Assembly (NCBI GenBank): GCA_037176725.1
Contig: JAZBRS010000023.1
Location: forward strand, 27,647,001-27,711,000
Source of the DNA: Posidonia oceanica
Taxonomy: Eukaryota > Streptophyta > Magnoliopsida > Alismatales > Posidoniaceae
Direction of reading: 5' to 3'
DNA length: 64,000 nucleotides
Shown: piece after piece, positions 23,001-33,633 of the stretch
How positions within the stretch are numbered: position 1 is the stretch's first letter
Layout of the letters: each line of letters starts with the position of its first letter
Notes under the pieces: model-generated
The model's input: the letters and a program-made list of their open reading frames with translations, nothing else
What the model was told of the DNA's origin: nothing
The model's database searches: none
Translations under genes and position numbers: made by a program

Positions 23001-23219
23001 ACTCAGTTGGCAAAAGGCTGCAAAAGGGCTTGGGCTTGGGCTAAAAAGGTTTAAAAAAGGTGTGAAAAGGCTTGGGGTTTAGGCTTGGGATTTAGGTGAG
23101 GTTTTGGGCTAGGTTTTGGGGGTAGAAATGGGTTAGAAAAAGGAGTGCCATTGCAGAGTCCATGCGAGCCTGCAGGAGAAAACAACCAACTTCCGGGCTA
23201 TTAGAATGAGGTGTCTACA
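20005..23219 (-). mobile_element. Solo Ogre-type LTR, 3.2 kb, inserted in the A spacer
   Basis: It starts TGTAGTAATC and ends GTGTCTACA on the plus strand. Element C (near 404) and B (near 32930) have the uninterrupted spacer CTTCTTTGCTACC, so this is an insertion specific to A. The left flank is CTTTG and the right flank CGCTAAC; a target duplication is not intact (perhaps CTTTG with three bases lost on the right). It shares its first ~600 bp with the 5.9-kb LTR at 50323, including GGAAGGTGTTAGGCACCCCC, a block typical of Ogre LTRs. There is no internal region, hence a solo LTR. Confidence 0.82.
20846..23000. repeat. Seven double-hairpin modules inside the 3.2-kb LTR
   Basis: Modules at 20846-20906, 21086-21146, 21315-21375, 21545-21604, 21923-21983, 22163-22220 and 22912-23000 (the last with three hairpins). 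Each is about 60 bp: arm, loop of ~12, the central palindrome GCGTCCAACGTTGGACGC, loop, arm. The first four are spaced 227-241 bp apart. The related 5.9-kb LTR has none. Confidence 0.92.
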
Positions 23220-23609
23220 CGCTAACTTCTTTTCCTTTTTTTTCCTTTCTGGGCATTTTGGCAAGTAGTCTCACCCCATTTGATTGCTCGGCAAATGGAT
23301 ACTCGTTCCTTGACGGACCGAGACACTCTTCTATTTGGTACACTCCTCTCTTTTCTGCGCTTCTGGGTTTTGGCCTTAGACGCCTACCCAATTTGTACTA
23401 GGGTAACGTGTCTGACTCAAGGGATGTGTGTAGACTTGTTGTTCATGAACTGGGAGGGGGCTCCTTATGGTTTTGCCTCTATCTCAGTGTTGGATCATTT
23501 CCCTTCCTTCTTCCACAAAGTGTTTGTGAGGTGAGGCTAAGGCATGACTCCTAGGCTTCAAAAGCAGTAGGTCCTCAAGCACGAGAAATCTAACGGCTCA
23601 GTGTGCATG
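23220..23609 (-). other. Spacer directly downstream of integrase in A
   Basis: The inverted equivalent of positions 1-400. No gene seen. Confidence 0.7.
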
Positions 23610-24815
23610 TCAAGGGTAGTACCTCTTGAGGTGCAGTGCATTCCAGGGATATTCAAACCAAGTGCCATCCTCTCTGGCCAAACAATAAGCATTGCTTGGA
23701 TATGCCTCAACCACCAAGTATGGTCCTTCCCAATTCGGTCTCAGTTTCCCGTACTTGCGAGAAAGGATCTCTTTAAGCACCCAATCACCAATATTGAATT
23801 TACGTTCAATTACCTTCTTTTTATAAGCTCTTGCAAGTCGTTCTTGGTAGAGGCGTGCATGCTCAGCTGCTTGCAACTGCTTCTCATCTAGCAAATCTAA
23901 CTGTAGGCATAATAATTGCCTCTTATCCTCGGTAGTTATCTCATCATCGAGTTGTACTCTAGATGAGGGGACCATGATCTCAAATGAGACTACTATCTCC
24001 ATACCATAAGCAAGCACAAACGGGGTTTGACCCGTAGGCATTCTTATGGAGGTTCGATAGGCCCATAAGGTATCAATTAGCTTATCTGTCCAATCATGTC
24101 CCTTAGCTCCTCCTACCGTTTTCTTAAGGATTCGGATTAACGTTTTATTAGTAGCTTCAGCTTGCCCATTACCTTGGGGGTAATAGGGCGATGAATGATG
24201 CAATTCAATCTTAAACTTCTTACAGAGCTTCTTGAAGTCTTGGGATACGAAGATTGCGCCATTATCTGCTACTAGTCTCTTTGGAACTCCGAATCTTGAG
24301 AGGATATTTATCCGCACGAACTTGCAAAGATTTGAGGCTTTGATCTCGATGAACGCTTCCACTTCAACCCATTTGGTGAAGTACTTAGTGGCTGTGAGTA
24401 TGAACCTATTCTGCTTTTCGGTGTCGAAGGGTCCTACGACATCAAATGCCCACATGGAGAAAGGCCATACTGCTTGAGTCGGGTTTAGCTCCGACGCTGG
24501 TGCATGTATTCTGTCTACATGGATCTGGCATTGCCTGCATCTTCACACCTTGTTTGCACAATCTACCTCTATTGTGGGCCAGTAGTATCCTCTATGCAGT
24601 ATCATTTTTGCCATGAACTGAGAACTGATGTGTCCTCCACATATTCATTCATGCATTTCCCCAAGGATAACTTCGACCTCCTCGTAAATGACGCAGCGCA
24701 GCTCTATTCCACTGAAGGACCTCTTGAAAAGAATTCCAGCTCGCATGAAGTATCTTGTGGCCATCCTTCTAACTGCCTCTCTGTCTTGTGAAGTTGCATA
24801 ATCGGGGAAGATCCC
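23610..24815 (-). pseudogene. Integrase of element A pol
   Basis: Performs insertion of the element DNA into the genome. The zinc-binding N-terminus (near 24810-24530) shows YYWPTIEVDC and CRQC. The core has the first Asp in FDVVGPF, the second in VADNG and the Glu in GNGQAEATNK. The C-terminal domain ends WEGPYLVVEAYPSNAYCL and LKRYYP. The core and C-terminus (24455-23610, 281 residues) are free of stops, while the zinc-finger part has several. In the family this is the C-terminal part of a single Gag-Pol polyprotein. Confidence 0.9.
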
Positions 24816-25081
24816 GTCTTGGACATAGTTCTGGATGTCAAAGAACCATGGGTTCCCGTCATCCTTTATGTTGTAGCAAACTTCAAACTTGGTCGCTTTT
24901 GATTCCCCAATTTTCTATCTAAGCTCCACTGCCCATGGCTCTGTTGAGTCAATGGTGGATGTCCTGTGTTGCTATACCATGATTGTCTGTTCTTGGATAT
25001 TGATGGGGAACTCAATTGAGGAGGCCAACGAGGCAAGAGCGTCTGCTAGCAGGTTATGACTCTGGAGGGTATGGACATATA

Positions 25082-26062
25082 CTACTTGTTGAAACCGGGC
25101 CAATAATAGGCAAGCAATGCCTTTATACATTTCCAGCCTTGGTTGAGGGTTCTATACTTGTTCAGAATTTGTCTTAGAACCAACTGAGAGTCCCCGATGA
25201 GTTTTAGCTGCTTTGCCCCTAGCTCTAGTGCTAGGCATAATTCGAGGATCAAGGCCTCGTATTCTGCAACATTATTGGTATTTGCGGCGAAGTTTAACTG
25301 CATAGCTCGGGGGATGAGAACTCCTTTTGGGGTGAGAAGTGCCATTCCGATGTCTGCCCCTTGTCTGTTGAGTGCTCCATCAAAGTAGAGAGTCCACTGT
25401 TGAGTGGGAGACTCTACAACTCGTATTTCCAGTATTTCTTCATCGGAGAAGTCTGTTTGGACTGGTTGATAGTCTTCTATGGGTAATCCCGCCAAGTGAT
25501 CTGCTATGGCTTGTCCCTTGACCGTTTTCTGAGATACATATTGCAGGTCAAATTCAATGAGGAGGAGCTGCCACCATGCCAACATTCCAAAGAAGCCTGG
25601 TTTCTCGAACATGTATTTGATTGGATCCATCTTGGCGATGTAACAGACTTTATGAGCTAGGAAGTAGTGTATCAGCTTTTGGGATGCCCATACCAAGGCC
25701 AGATAATGCTTTTCTATGGCTGCATACTTCTCTTCATAATCCAGGAAGGTTCTACTCAGGTAGTAGATAGCCTTCTCTTTCTTTCCATCCTCACCATGTT
25801 CAGCCAGTACTACTCCTATTAACGATGCAGTGACTGCCACGTAGAGCAACAAAGGCTTCCCTGATACAAGCATTGATAAGACCAGAGGGCTCATGAGGTA
25901 TGATTTGAGCTCATCAAAGACTTTCTGGCACCTCTCATCCCAACCAAATTCCCTTCCTCCTTTTAATAGCTCATAGAATGGCTTATATCGGTCGGCGTGT
26001 TGCGAGATGAATCTTCTGATGAACTACAAGCGACCGATGAGTTCTCTGAGCTCCTTGATGTT
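25082..26062 (-). pseudogene. Dual RNase H (degenerate RNH then archaeal-type aRNH) of A pol
   Basis: After RT, the usual retroviral-type RNase H is present (LLLYVAVTAS, AIYYLSRTFLDYEEKYAAIEK) but its first catalytic Asp is replaced. A second RNase H follows with WTLYFDGALN, NNVAEYEALILEL and LIGDSQLVLRQI, showing the D, E and D residues. This second, archaeal-type domain is diagnostic of the plant Tat lineage. Stops TGA and TAG occur at the RT-RNH connection (about 26062 and 26027) and one stop follows aRNH at 25082. The role is removal of the RNA strand during reverse transcription. Confidence 0.9.
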
Positions 26063-27163
26063 TCAGGGAGGAGGCATTTGTGCCATTGCCTTAGCCTTCT
26101 GTGGGTCCACCTCAATTCCTCTTTTACTGATGATGAAGCCCAGTAGTTTCCCAGCTGTTACCCCAAACACGCACTTCTTTGGGTTCATTTTTAACTGATA
26201 CTGCCTTACTCTACTTAGTACCCTTCTTTGTGCTTCGAAGTGTCCTTCCCTTGTCTTTGATTTGACCAAGATGTCATCGACGTGCACCTCCATGCAATCA
26301 TGCATCATGTCATGGAAGATAACCATCATTGCTCTTTGATATGTTGCGCCGGCGTTCTTGAAACCGAACGGCATGACTACATAGCAGTATGTCCCCTATG
26401 GTGTGATGAACGACGCCTTCTCTTGGTCTTCTTCTACTAGCTTGATCTGGTTGTAACCGGAGAAACCATCTATGAAAGATAGTATCTCAAATCCCGCTGT
26501 ATTGTCCACTAGCAAGTCAATGTGTGGCAAAGGGAAGTCGTCTTTGGGACAGGCGGCGTTGAGATTGCGATAGTCAATGCAAACTCGAACTCTCCCATCC
26601 TTCTTGGCCACTGGCACTATGTTTGAGACCCAACCGGGGTACACCACCACTTTGATGAACTTTTCTTTATGGAGCTTGTCAATTTCTTCTTTGACTTTAA
26701 GCGCAAGCTCCGGCCTCAATCGCCTCAGTTTCTGCTTGACGGGTTTGGCTTTAGAGTTTAGTGGAAGTAGGTGTTCCACTAGAGCTGATTGTAGGCCTGT
26801 CATGTCTTCGTACTTGAAGGCCAGTACATCCACGAACTCCTTCAGGATTTGCACCATTTCCTCCCGCTCATTTGGGCTTAAGCTTGCACTTATGAGTATG
26901 GGTTTTGGCTCTTCTGCGGTCCCCAAGTTGACCTCCACGGTCTCTTCTTTGGTTGCCTTTGTTTGCTCATCATATTTGTCCATGAGGTGCTTAAGGAGGT
27001 CTAAGTCGGCTTCATGATCATCTTCCTCATCACTGCAGCTGACCAGCTCGTATGTCTCTTTCCCTGCGTACTTCCCAAACCGGTCAAATTCTTCTACTAG
27101 GAAGACCATGTTAGCAGTAGCTAGCTCCTGAGGCATTGCCTCCATGTATTGACACACGCACAC
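26063..27163 (-). pseudogene. Reverse transcriptase of A pol
   Basis: Recognisable motifs: RVCIDYRNLNAACPKDDFPLP, FSGYNQIKL, MPFGFKNAGATYQRAM and the catalytic VHVDDIL (Y-x-D-D variant). KSKCV-like MNPKKCVFGV and ISKRGIEVDPQKAKA complete the palm and thumb. One TAG near 26396 replaces the Trp of the TPWG motif, otherwise about 360 codons are open. An acidic linker upstream carries SCSDEEDDHE. The frame changes just upstream (27121-27393). Ogre elements have an intron near this place, but I could not assign one convincingly. Confidence 0.92.
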
Positions 27164-27434
27164 AGTTTTGGAAGCGGTGGTCGAAGTTGACCACGAGCTG
27201 CTAGAGCTAACATGGTGATCCTCTCACTTATTGAAAACAGAAAGTAAATTACTTTTATTCCTAGGAAATGAAAAAATGCGGAATTTAGAGAATCTAGGGG
27301 GATGCCCCTAGAGTTACCTCCATCAGTAGAGGTAGGAGCCTTTCTAGGCGGGCTCATCATTGTTGACGTTCCCACTATCTTTGAAAAGCTCATGATCTGC
27401 CCCCTGGGCCTGGGTCAATTTCAGGCCTATGAGG

Positions 27435-28106
27435 CTACAGATCTTCAGAAAGGCTCGCTACGACTTGGCGATCCTTAGTTACCAGTCGTTGTGATCGGCA
27501 TAAACTTTGCCCCTCAGGTTGCTCTAGAGAAGAGGTCGGATCTGGAGGCTTGGAAGTGGCGGTGCCAGAAGAAGAGGGAGAAGAAGGAGAAAGAGGTGGC
27601 TCATCTGGAGGTTCGGGAGCCGGTGCGCCTAACAGTGGTGGCGGCGATGTTGCAGTCTGACCTTCGTGAGGCTCTGCTGGCAACTCTACTACAATATGAC
27701 CTTGGTGAGGCTCTACTGCTACAGTCTAACCTTCGTGAGGCTCTGCTGTTGACTCCCTTGCAGTCTGACCTTCGTGAGGCTCTGTTGGCAATTCAAGTGA
27801 TTGGAATAAGCCAGAAATGTTTTCGTCGGCTGTGTCCTCTGCACTTTGGAGAGTGTGTTTGGTTGATTTCGCCAAAATAATATTTCCCAGTGGGGATTTA
27901 TTCGGATCGAAGATCCCTACACTAGTGAAATGTCCTTGTAAATTCCACTGTAATGGTCGTCCATCGTGGAACTGGTCGAAGCCAAGTCCTCTCTTCCCTT
28001 CTCTGTCATAAGCCTTTACCGGCTCCTTCGTTCCTTTTCCTTCTGGGCCTAAGCCCTGACCTTCCTTGTAGCCAATTCTCCTCATGATTGCCCATCCCAC
28101 ATTCAT
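27435..28106 (-). pseudogene. G-patch segment between protease and RT of A pol
   Basis: The motif GWAIMRRIGYKEGQGLG matches the G-patch core found in Tat/Ogre polyproteins between protease and RT. Downstream it becomes Pro/Glu-rich with a repeated EPHEGQTA segment (about 27640-27790 at DNA level), a short tandem repeat that shifts between frames. Confidence 0.7.
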
Positions 28107-28124
28107 GGAGAGTCTTCTGTTTCT

Positions 28125-28793
28125 TCAGGGTTCCTTCTTCCTGTGAAATAGCCTAGGCTTAGCCCACTTGTCCCTTAGCTCGACCATAGATACTATGTTC
28201 TTGTCCTTTTCGGTGCGGGTCGGCTTTTCTCGCACACTGAATTGGTGCGGCAGGTATATCACATTGGCCTCCGCCTCTTTGCCCAGCATGTCCCCTGCTA
28301 TCTTGATAATTTTCCTATTATGAGGGAATTTCAGACATTGGTGTCTGGAGGATGATACTCCTTTTAGGCTGTCGAGCCACTGCCTCCTTAGGATGATCTG
28401 ATATGGGGCGTTCATATCTATGACGATTAGTTGGGTTAGAACCTGGGTTGGTCCTATCCAAATCTTTGTGGTCCATTTGCCGTATGCTTTTCTTTTACTA
28501 TCATCATATCCGGTAATCGTCATATCAATGGGGGTCAAGGAGGCCTCATTCACGCCCAAGGCTCATATTGTATTTAGCGAGCAAATGTTCATCGATGCAC
28601 CAGTGTCTATGAGCACTTCAGAAATTAAATGATTGTTTATAGAAATAGTTACATTCAATGGTGCCTTTCTCCTCTCTATTTGAGCCAACTCGCTATCAGC
28701 AAATGTAATGATAGGTTCTACAAAGACTGCTGTAGCTATAACATGAAGTTCTTCTACTTGCATATCTGGAGCGACTTGGGCCTTCTCTAGCAC
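28125..28793 (-). pseudogene. Aspartic protease of A pol (second protease of the element)
   Basis: The active-site motif EVLIDTGASMNICS is intact, followed by a stop near 28562 and then PYQIILRRQWLDSLKG, the GRPWL-type block after retropepsin. Upstream, a Pro-rich Gag-like tail with several stops reaches 29237, where the B LTR begins. A different protease lies on the other side of B (38430-39060). Two proteases in one element are not expected. Confidence 0.8.
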
Positions 28794-29237
28794 TTCTTGC
28801 AGAGCCTTCCGATGTTGGATCGAGCTATTTATGAGATCACAAATTGAGATCCTCGCTTGTGTCTTCTTTAATTACTCCAGGATGTTATATTCTGCTGGCC
28901 CGGGTCCTTCTTGAGGTCTGACTGGTTCTGCTGCTTTGCTAGTGGCACGATTCGATTTTATAGTCTCCCTCCTCTGGTGATGGGTGCAGCGACCTCATTT
29001 TCTTTGCTTTGGCTGCCTGATGCCCCTTTCTTGTATGGCCAAGCAAAGATGGGCTCCTTTTGAACAGGTCCGCCAAGCTCTAATGGCTTTGTGGCTCTAG
29101 CTGGCTGCTATGTTGGCACTCGGAAGATTGGGGATGACGGAGTAGTAGTGCTCCGAAATACCGAAGTATTGAGGGTCAACAACTGACTTGGTGGTGGCCT
29201 AGCTGTTCTGAAGATTGGGGAAACCAGTGGTGACAGT

Positions 29238-30425
29238 TGTGGATATGGGGTTTTGGAGGAGAAGAGGCTCTTTTTATGTCTATTTGCTCTTTCTCGGGGT
29301 CCCCTTTTTGTATTCAACACTGTCACTCCACAGATGATAGAATTGGTGTGATCGCCACTCTCGGTTCGCTTTCGCTGGCCCTCGAGACGCCTTGGGAGAT
29401 GTGATATGAGTGCGGGTTCAGCTACCTTGGGACAACGCCTGTGTTGCCCAAGGGTGCCCATGCTTGGTGAGTTTCTTCTTCTTCTTCTTCCTTGTAAAAC
29501 AGATTTAAAAAGGTAGATTAGATATTGTGTAGTAAGTGATTTAAGGTAAATAAAAATGATATAAAATAAACAACGAGAAACACTTACCCGAGGGATTTTA
29601 TCCCCCCGGTTGCAATTATGAATGAATGCCTAGCTACAAAAATATATGAAATGAAATATGGTATGCAAACTATTAAAAAGAAAACCCCCTTTTGATATGG
29701 GTGGTATGCAATAGAATGCAAGACGCCGTTGGCGTGGTTGGAGATGAAAGAAGACTTAAGCTCTCTCAAAACTCTATCAATTTTCTCTCACAAATTCCTC
29801 TAGAATTCCTTGCTCTAATTTTTCTCTCTGAATTGTGACACTAAAAATCGGCCTAAATTTGTGACCTCTCTCTAATTTTCTGTCCCTTGACCCTGTGGGG
29901 GTACCCCTGTTTTTATAGAAGCAGGGGAGGAACAAATATGAACACAAAAGTCAAGTCAGCAAAATTTCTTGTTTCAAAGGTGTTATACACTGGAAACCAA
30001 GTGCATAACGTTATACGTTGGAATCCCAACGTATAACGAGCTCTGAGGCATAGCTGCCAGGATAAAGGAATATTCCCCAATTAAAACTAGATTAAGTGTC
30101 ATTAAACTGCTTTTAATTGCCTTGACTGGTCAACAGAGTCTAAAGAAGGCAAAAAAACAGAAAACGTATTTGGCCAAATAAGGAAGTTTGTGGGTGGCAC
30201 TGGGCTTCCATGTTAGACACTGGAAAACCAGTGGCCAACGTTATACGCTGGAAACCCAGCAGCCAACATTATATGCTGGGAATCCAGCAGATAACGACCC
30301 AGACTAGCAATTGAGCTTTTGAAGAATACTTAAGCTAAGCAAATTGCTTCTAATGATGAGTGGTGCATGATATGGTGCAGTGGTACCAAAAAATGCAAGG
30401 GGAGTACCAAAACGGGGTATCTACA
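29238..30425 (-). repeat. 3' LTR of element B
   Basis: TGTGGATATGG to GTATCTACA, 1188 bp, related to the A LTR. It contains the TATA inverted repeat (29904-29927) and two hairpin modules (29982-30038, 30212-30296). Confidence 0.9.
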
Positions 30426-31868
30426 GATTGCCCCTCCTTGTAGGTGGCTTCGGCACAAACCTAGCTACAAGGCGAGATGATACCCCCGTGTGGTGCTACC
30501 CAGGGATCCTAAAAGAAATCCAATGCCTACTGCCACCAGACTTGGACGAGACACAATGAGGGTCGGCTAAAGAAACATGGCCAAGGGGATTGCCCAAGGG
30601 GAACAAACTAAAGACACGACCGCGGGAATTGCCCGCAGGGGTCGAACTAAAAGACACTGCCAAGGGGATTGCCCGCAAGGGTCAAACTAAGAGACACTGC
30701 CACAGGGATTGCCTGCAGGGGTCAAACTAAGAGACACTGCCACGGGGGTTGCCCGCAGGGGTCAAACTAAAGATATTGCCACGGGGGTTGCCCGCAGGGG
30801 TTAAACTAAAGACACTGCCACAGGGGTTGCCCGCAGGAGTCAAACTAAAAGACATGGCCATGGGGGTTGCCCGTGGGAGTCTAGCTTAAAAGATGGATAG
30901 CAAATATTTTCGACAACCATTCAATGTGAATGCAATGCAATGCGTTATGCATGGATGCGTGCTGGCGGGAATGCGAAGGAGGTGATCATGATATGCAATG
31001 CATGACCCTAGATAATGAGGTTCCTCCATCACTGCTGGCTTTGATTTGTATACCGGGTTGGCTCAGGAATTTTCTCACCACCTAAGCCAAACTGACACAT
31101 GCGTGGATACAATTTTGTCATAATCAGGTGCTCTTTCATCAAGTGTAGCCTACACTTTCCACGGGGACCGTTGTCTTATGATACGCAGGTTGGTGAGTGA
31201 GAGGTTCATGATGTTCCCAGGTGTTGGGCAAAGGGGGTTGACCTATTCTCTGCTAGCCGTGTTGGCTCTATTTGTCACAATCAGGTGTCCTTTCATTGAA
31301 TGTTGCCTACATTCTTGACAGAGACCGTCGTCTTGTGACCCTAGAGTTAGTGAATGATGGATCCACTAATACCATTGTCTTTATTCGCCAGAATTAGGTG
31401 TTCTTTCCTTGAATGTTGCCTACATTCTCGACAGAGACCGTCATCTTATGACCCGGGAGTTAATGAACGATGGGTCCACTAATACCGTTGGCTTTGCTTT
31501 GTTTACCCGGTTGTGCTCTGAGGTTCTTTGCTTTGGTTACCCGGTTATGCTCTGGGAACTTTGCTTTGGTTACCTGGTTATGCTCTGAGGTCCTTTGCTT
31601 TGGTTACCCGGTTACGCTCTAGGGTTCTTTGCTTTGGTTACCCGGTTGTGCTCCAGGACCCTTTGCTTTGGTTACCCGGTTATGCTCCGAGGTTCTTGCT
31701 TTGGTTACCCGGTTTTGCTCCTGGATGCTTTGCTTTGTTTACCCGCTTATGCTCCGGGACCCTTTGCTTTGGTTACCCGGTTGTGCTCCGGGGTCCTTTG
31801 CTTTGATGACTCGGTTATGCTCCGGGGCTCTTTTGCTTTGGTTACCCAATTATGCTCCGGGGCTCTTT
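30426..31868. repeat. B 3' region: polypurine tract, 40-bp, ~105-bp and 34-bp repeats
   Basis: AAGGAGGGGCAATC (minus) at 30426-30439, eight 40-bp units at 30562-30890, degenerate ~105-bp units at 31115-31490, then about eleven 34-bp units at 31495-31868 built on GCTTTGGTTACCCGGTTATG. Short Leu/Trp/Pro-rich frames here are repeat artefacts. Confidence 0.85.
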
Positions 31869-31871
31869 TGT

Positions 31872-32046
31872 AAAACGTTATACGCCTCATTTGGTGTGGA
31901 TAACGTTATCTACTGAGTTTTATGTGTCCAATGCTGGAAAGCTGATTTGAACGTTATACGCTTGATATGGCGTGGATAACGTTCTTCTGTTGGTTGCTAT
32001 GCACTGGAGATGGCGCGTGCAACATTGGACGGTGAGATTTGCCCGT
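31872..32046. repeat. Hybrid hairpin module of B marking loss of the antisense genes
   Basis: The left part (AAAACGTTATACGCCTCA onward) matches the module upstream of aORF3 (17013-17130). The right part (GGAGATGGCGCGTGCAAC onward) matches the module downstream of aORF3 (18955-19030). On the left it abuts the 34-bp repeats without trace of satellite, aORF1 or aORF2. B therefore lost the whole cluster with both junctions in or at modules. Confidence 0.8.
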
Positions 32047-33299
32047 TTAACGCCTCTGAATTATTTTTCTGCATAATCTTGGCAAATTTGTTATTCTATC
32101 TAGGGTTATTATCACCCCTAATCCAAAGTAAGCATAAAATAATCAACATGAAATAAACATACGAAAATTGGGTTTTCGATAACGAGCTTTGGCCTCGACT
32201 TTGTTGTCTAAAGATGGCATGCCAAACGAGGGACTGTCTTTTCTCGAGATCCCAGTCTTGGCTCGTAGGCAAATACCAAGTGACCTTCCAGAATAGGAGA
32301 GGTCAAGTACGATGCGGAGTCGTAAAATTTCCTAGATTTTTGCATCATCGGCCTTACTTGTTATCATTTTCATGAAGTGATGTTGGTTGGGTAGATTTTA
32401 CCCTGCTCACTATTTTTGGATTTTTGGATTTATCTTCTTTTTTTTTTGGATTTTTGGCTTTATCATTTTATGGATTTTTTGGCTTTATTATTTTTTTGGA
32501 TTTTTGGTTTTATCATTTTTTTGGATTTTTGGTTTTATAATAATTTTTTTGGATTTTTGTAGGAAAAGAAGAATCTTCCAAGAAGTTGGGAAACAGGAGA
32601 CCTCATGCTTGGAAAGCCTTGACATTTGGTCCCTTGTGCATCTCGGAGCCAAAAGATACTACAGGCTTACTTTGGCACTTAACTGCCCCTAGACCTAGGC
32701 TTCTGCCCCTTGCCTCTAAGTGTACAGTACCGGATGTGGGTGGAAGGAAGGTGAATGTCTTATCCTAAGATTTCAGCTAAAGATTTGAAGCCTATACCCC
32801 TCCCAACTCAATGTTGATTCCTACTATGCCTAGTATTTCCCTAGTTTTTTAGTTTTGATTCTTGGACAGCTTCCTTACTGCCTTCTTTTCAATTCTCTTT
32901 CTTTTCTTGCACATGGGCAGCTTCTTTGCTACCTTATTTTCTTTTCTTTTCTGGGTATTTTAGCAAGTAGTTTGAGTGCTTGGTCAATGGATACTTGTTC
33001 CTTGACGGACCGAGACACTCTTTTATTTGGTACACTCCCCTCTTTTCTATGCTTCTAGATTTGGCCTTAGACGCCTACCTGATTTGTACTAGGGTAACGT
33101 GTCTGACCCAAGGGATGTGTGTGGACTTGTTGTTCATGAATTGGGAGGGGGCTTCTTATGATTCGCCTATGTCTCAGTGTTGGACCATTTTCCCTCCTTC
33201 TCCCACAAGGTGTTTGTAAGGTGAGGCTAAGGTATGACTCTTAGGTTTTGGAAACAGTAGGTCCTCAAGCACAGTCAATCTAGTGGCTCTATGTGCATG
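32047..33299 (-). other. Spacer of B downstream of integrase
   Basis: Homologous to 19030-20004 plus 23220-23640 of A, without the solo LTR. A T-rich repeat lies at 32400-32560. No gene. Confidence 0.75.
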
Positions 33300-33460
33300 T
33301 CAAGGGTAGCACCGTTTGCAGTGCATTCCAGGGATATTCATGCCTAGTGCCATCCTCTCTGGCCAAACAATAGGCATTGCCCAGATATGCCTCAACCACC
33401 AAGTATGGTCCTTCCCAATTTGGTCTCAGTTTCCCATTCTTGCGTGGAAGGAAATTCCTT
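33300..33460 (-). pseudogene. Integrase C-terminal remnant in B
   Basis: Matches 23625-23760 of A, the last ~45 codons of integrase. Everything between here and the end of gag is deleted. 33461-33633 holds an AT-rich junction and the CTAGGGGGATGCCCCTAG-like palindrome also seen at 27296-27314. Confidence 0.75.
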
Positions 33461-33633
33461 TTCATTAAGTTTACACTTTGTTACGTGAAGGGATGTGTTT
33501 TATTTATGTATTTTTCATGCTTGAACAAGATAAAAAGAAAAACAGGAAAATAAAGATGAAGTCTATTCACAATAACTAGGGGGGATGCCCCTAGTGTAGC
33601 CTCCATCAGTAGAGGCCTCTCGCTTTCGGCTCC

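Noticed and set aside
22602..23082. Overlapping frames near the end of the 3.2-kb LTR
   Set aside because: They span hairpin modules and GC-rich LTR sequence, overlap on both strands and lack any recognisable domain.
27261..27317. Ogre-type intron between protease and RT in A
   Set aside because: A GT-AG pair exists but is only 57 bp apart; a longer choice to 27227 does not restore the RT frame. The frame change may simply be decay.
31528..31916. Overlapping Leu/Trp/Pro frames of about 90 residues
   Set aside because: Products of the 34-bp tandem repeat, readable in three frames; not a gene.
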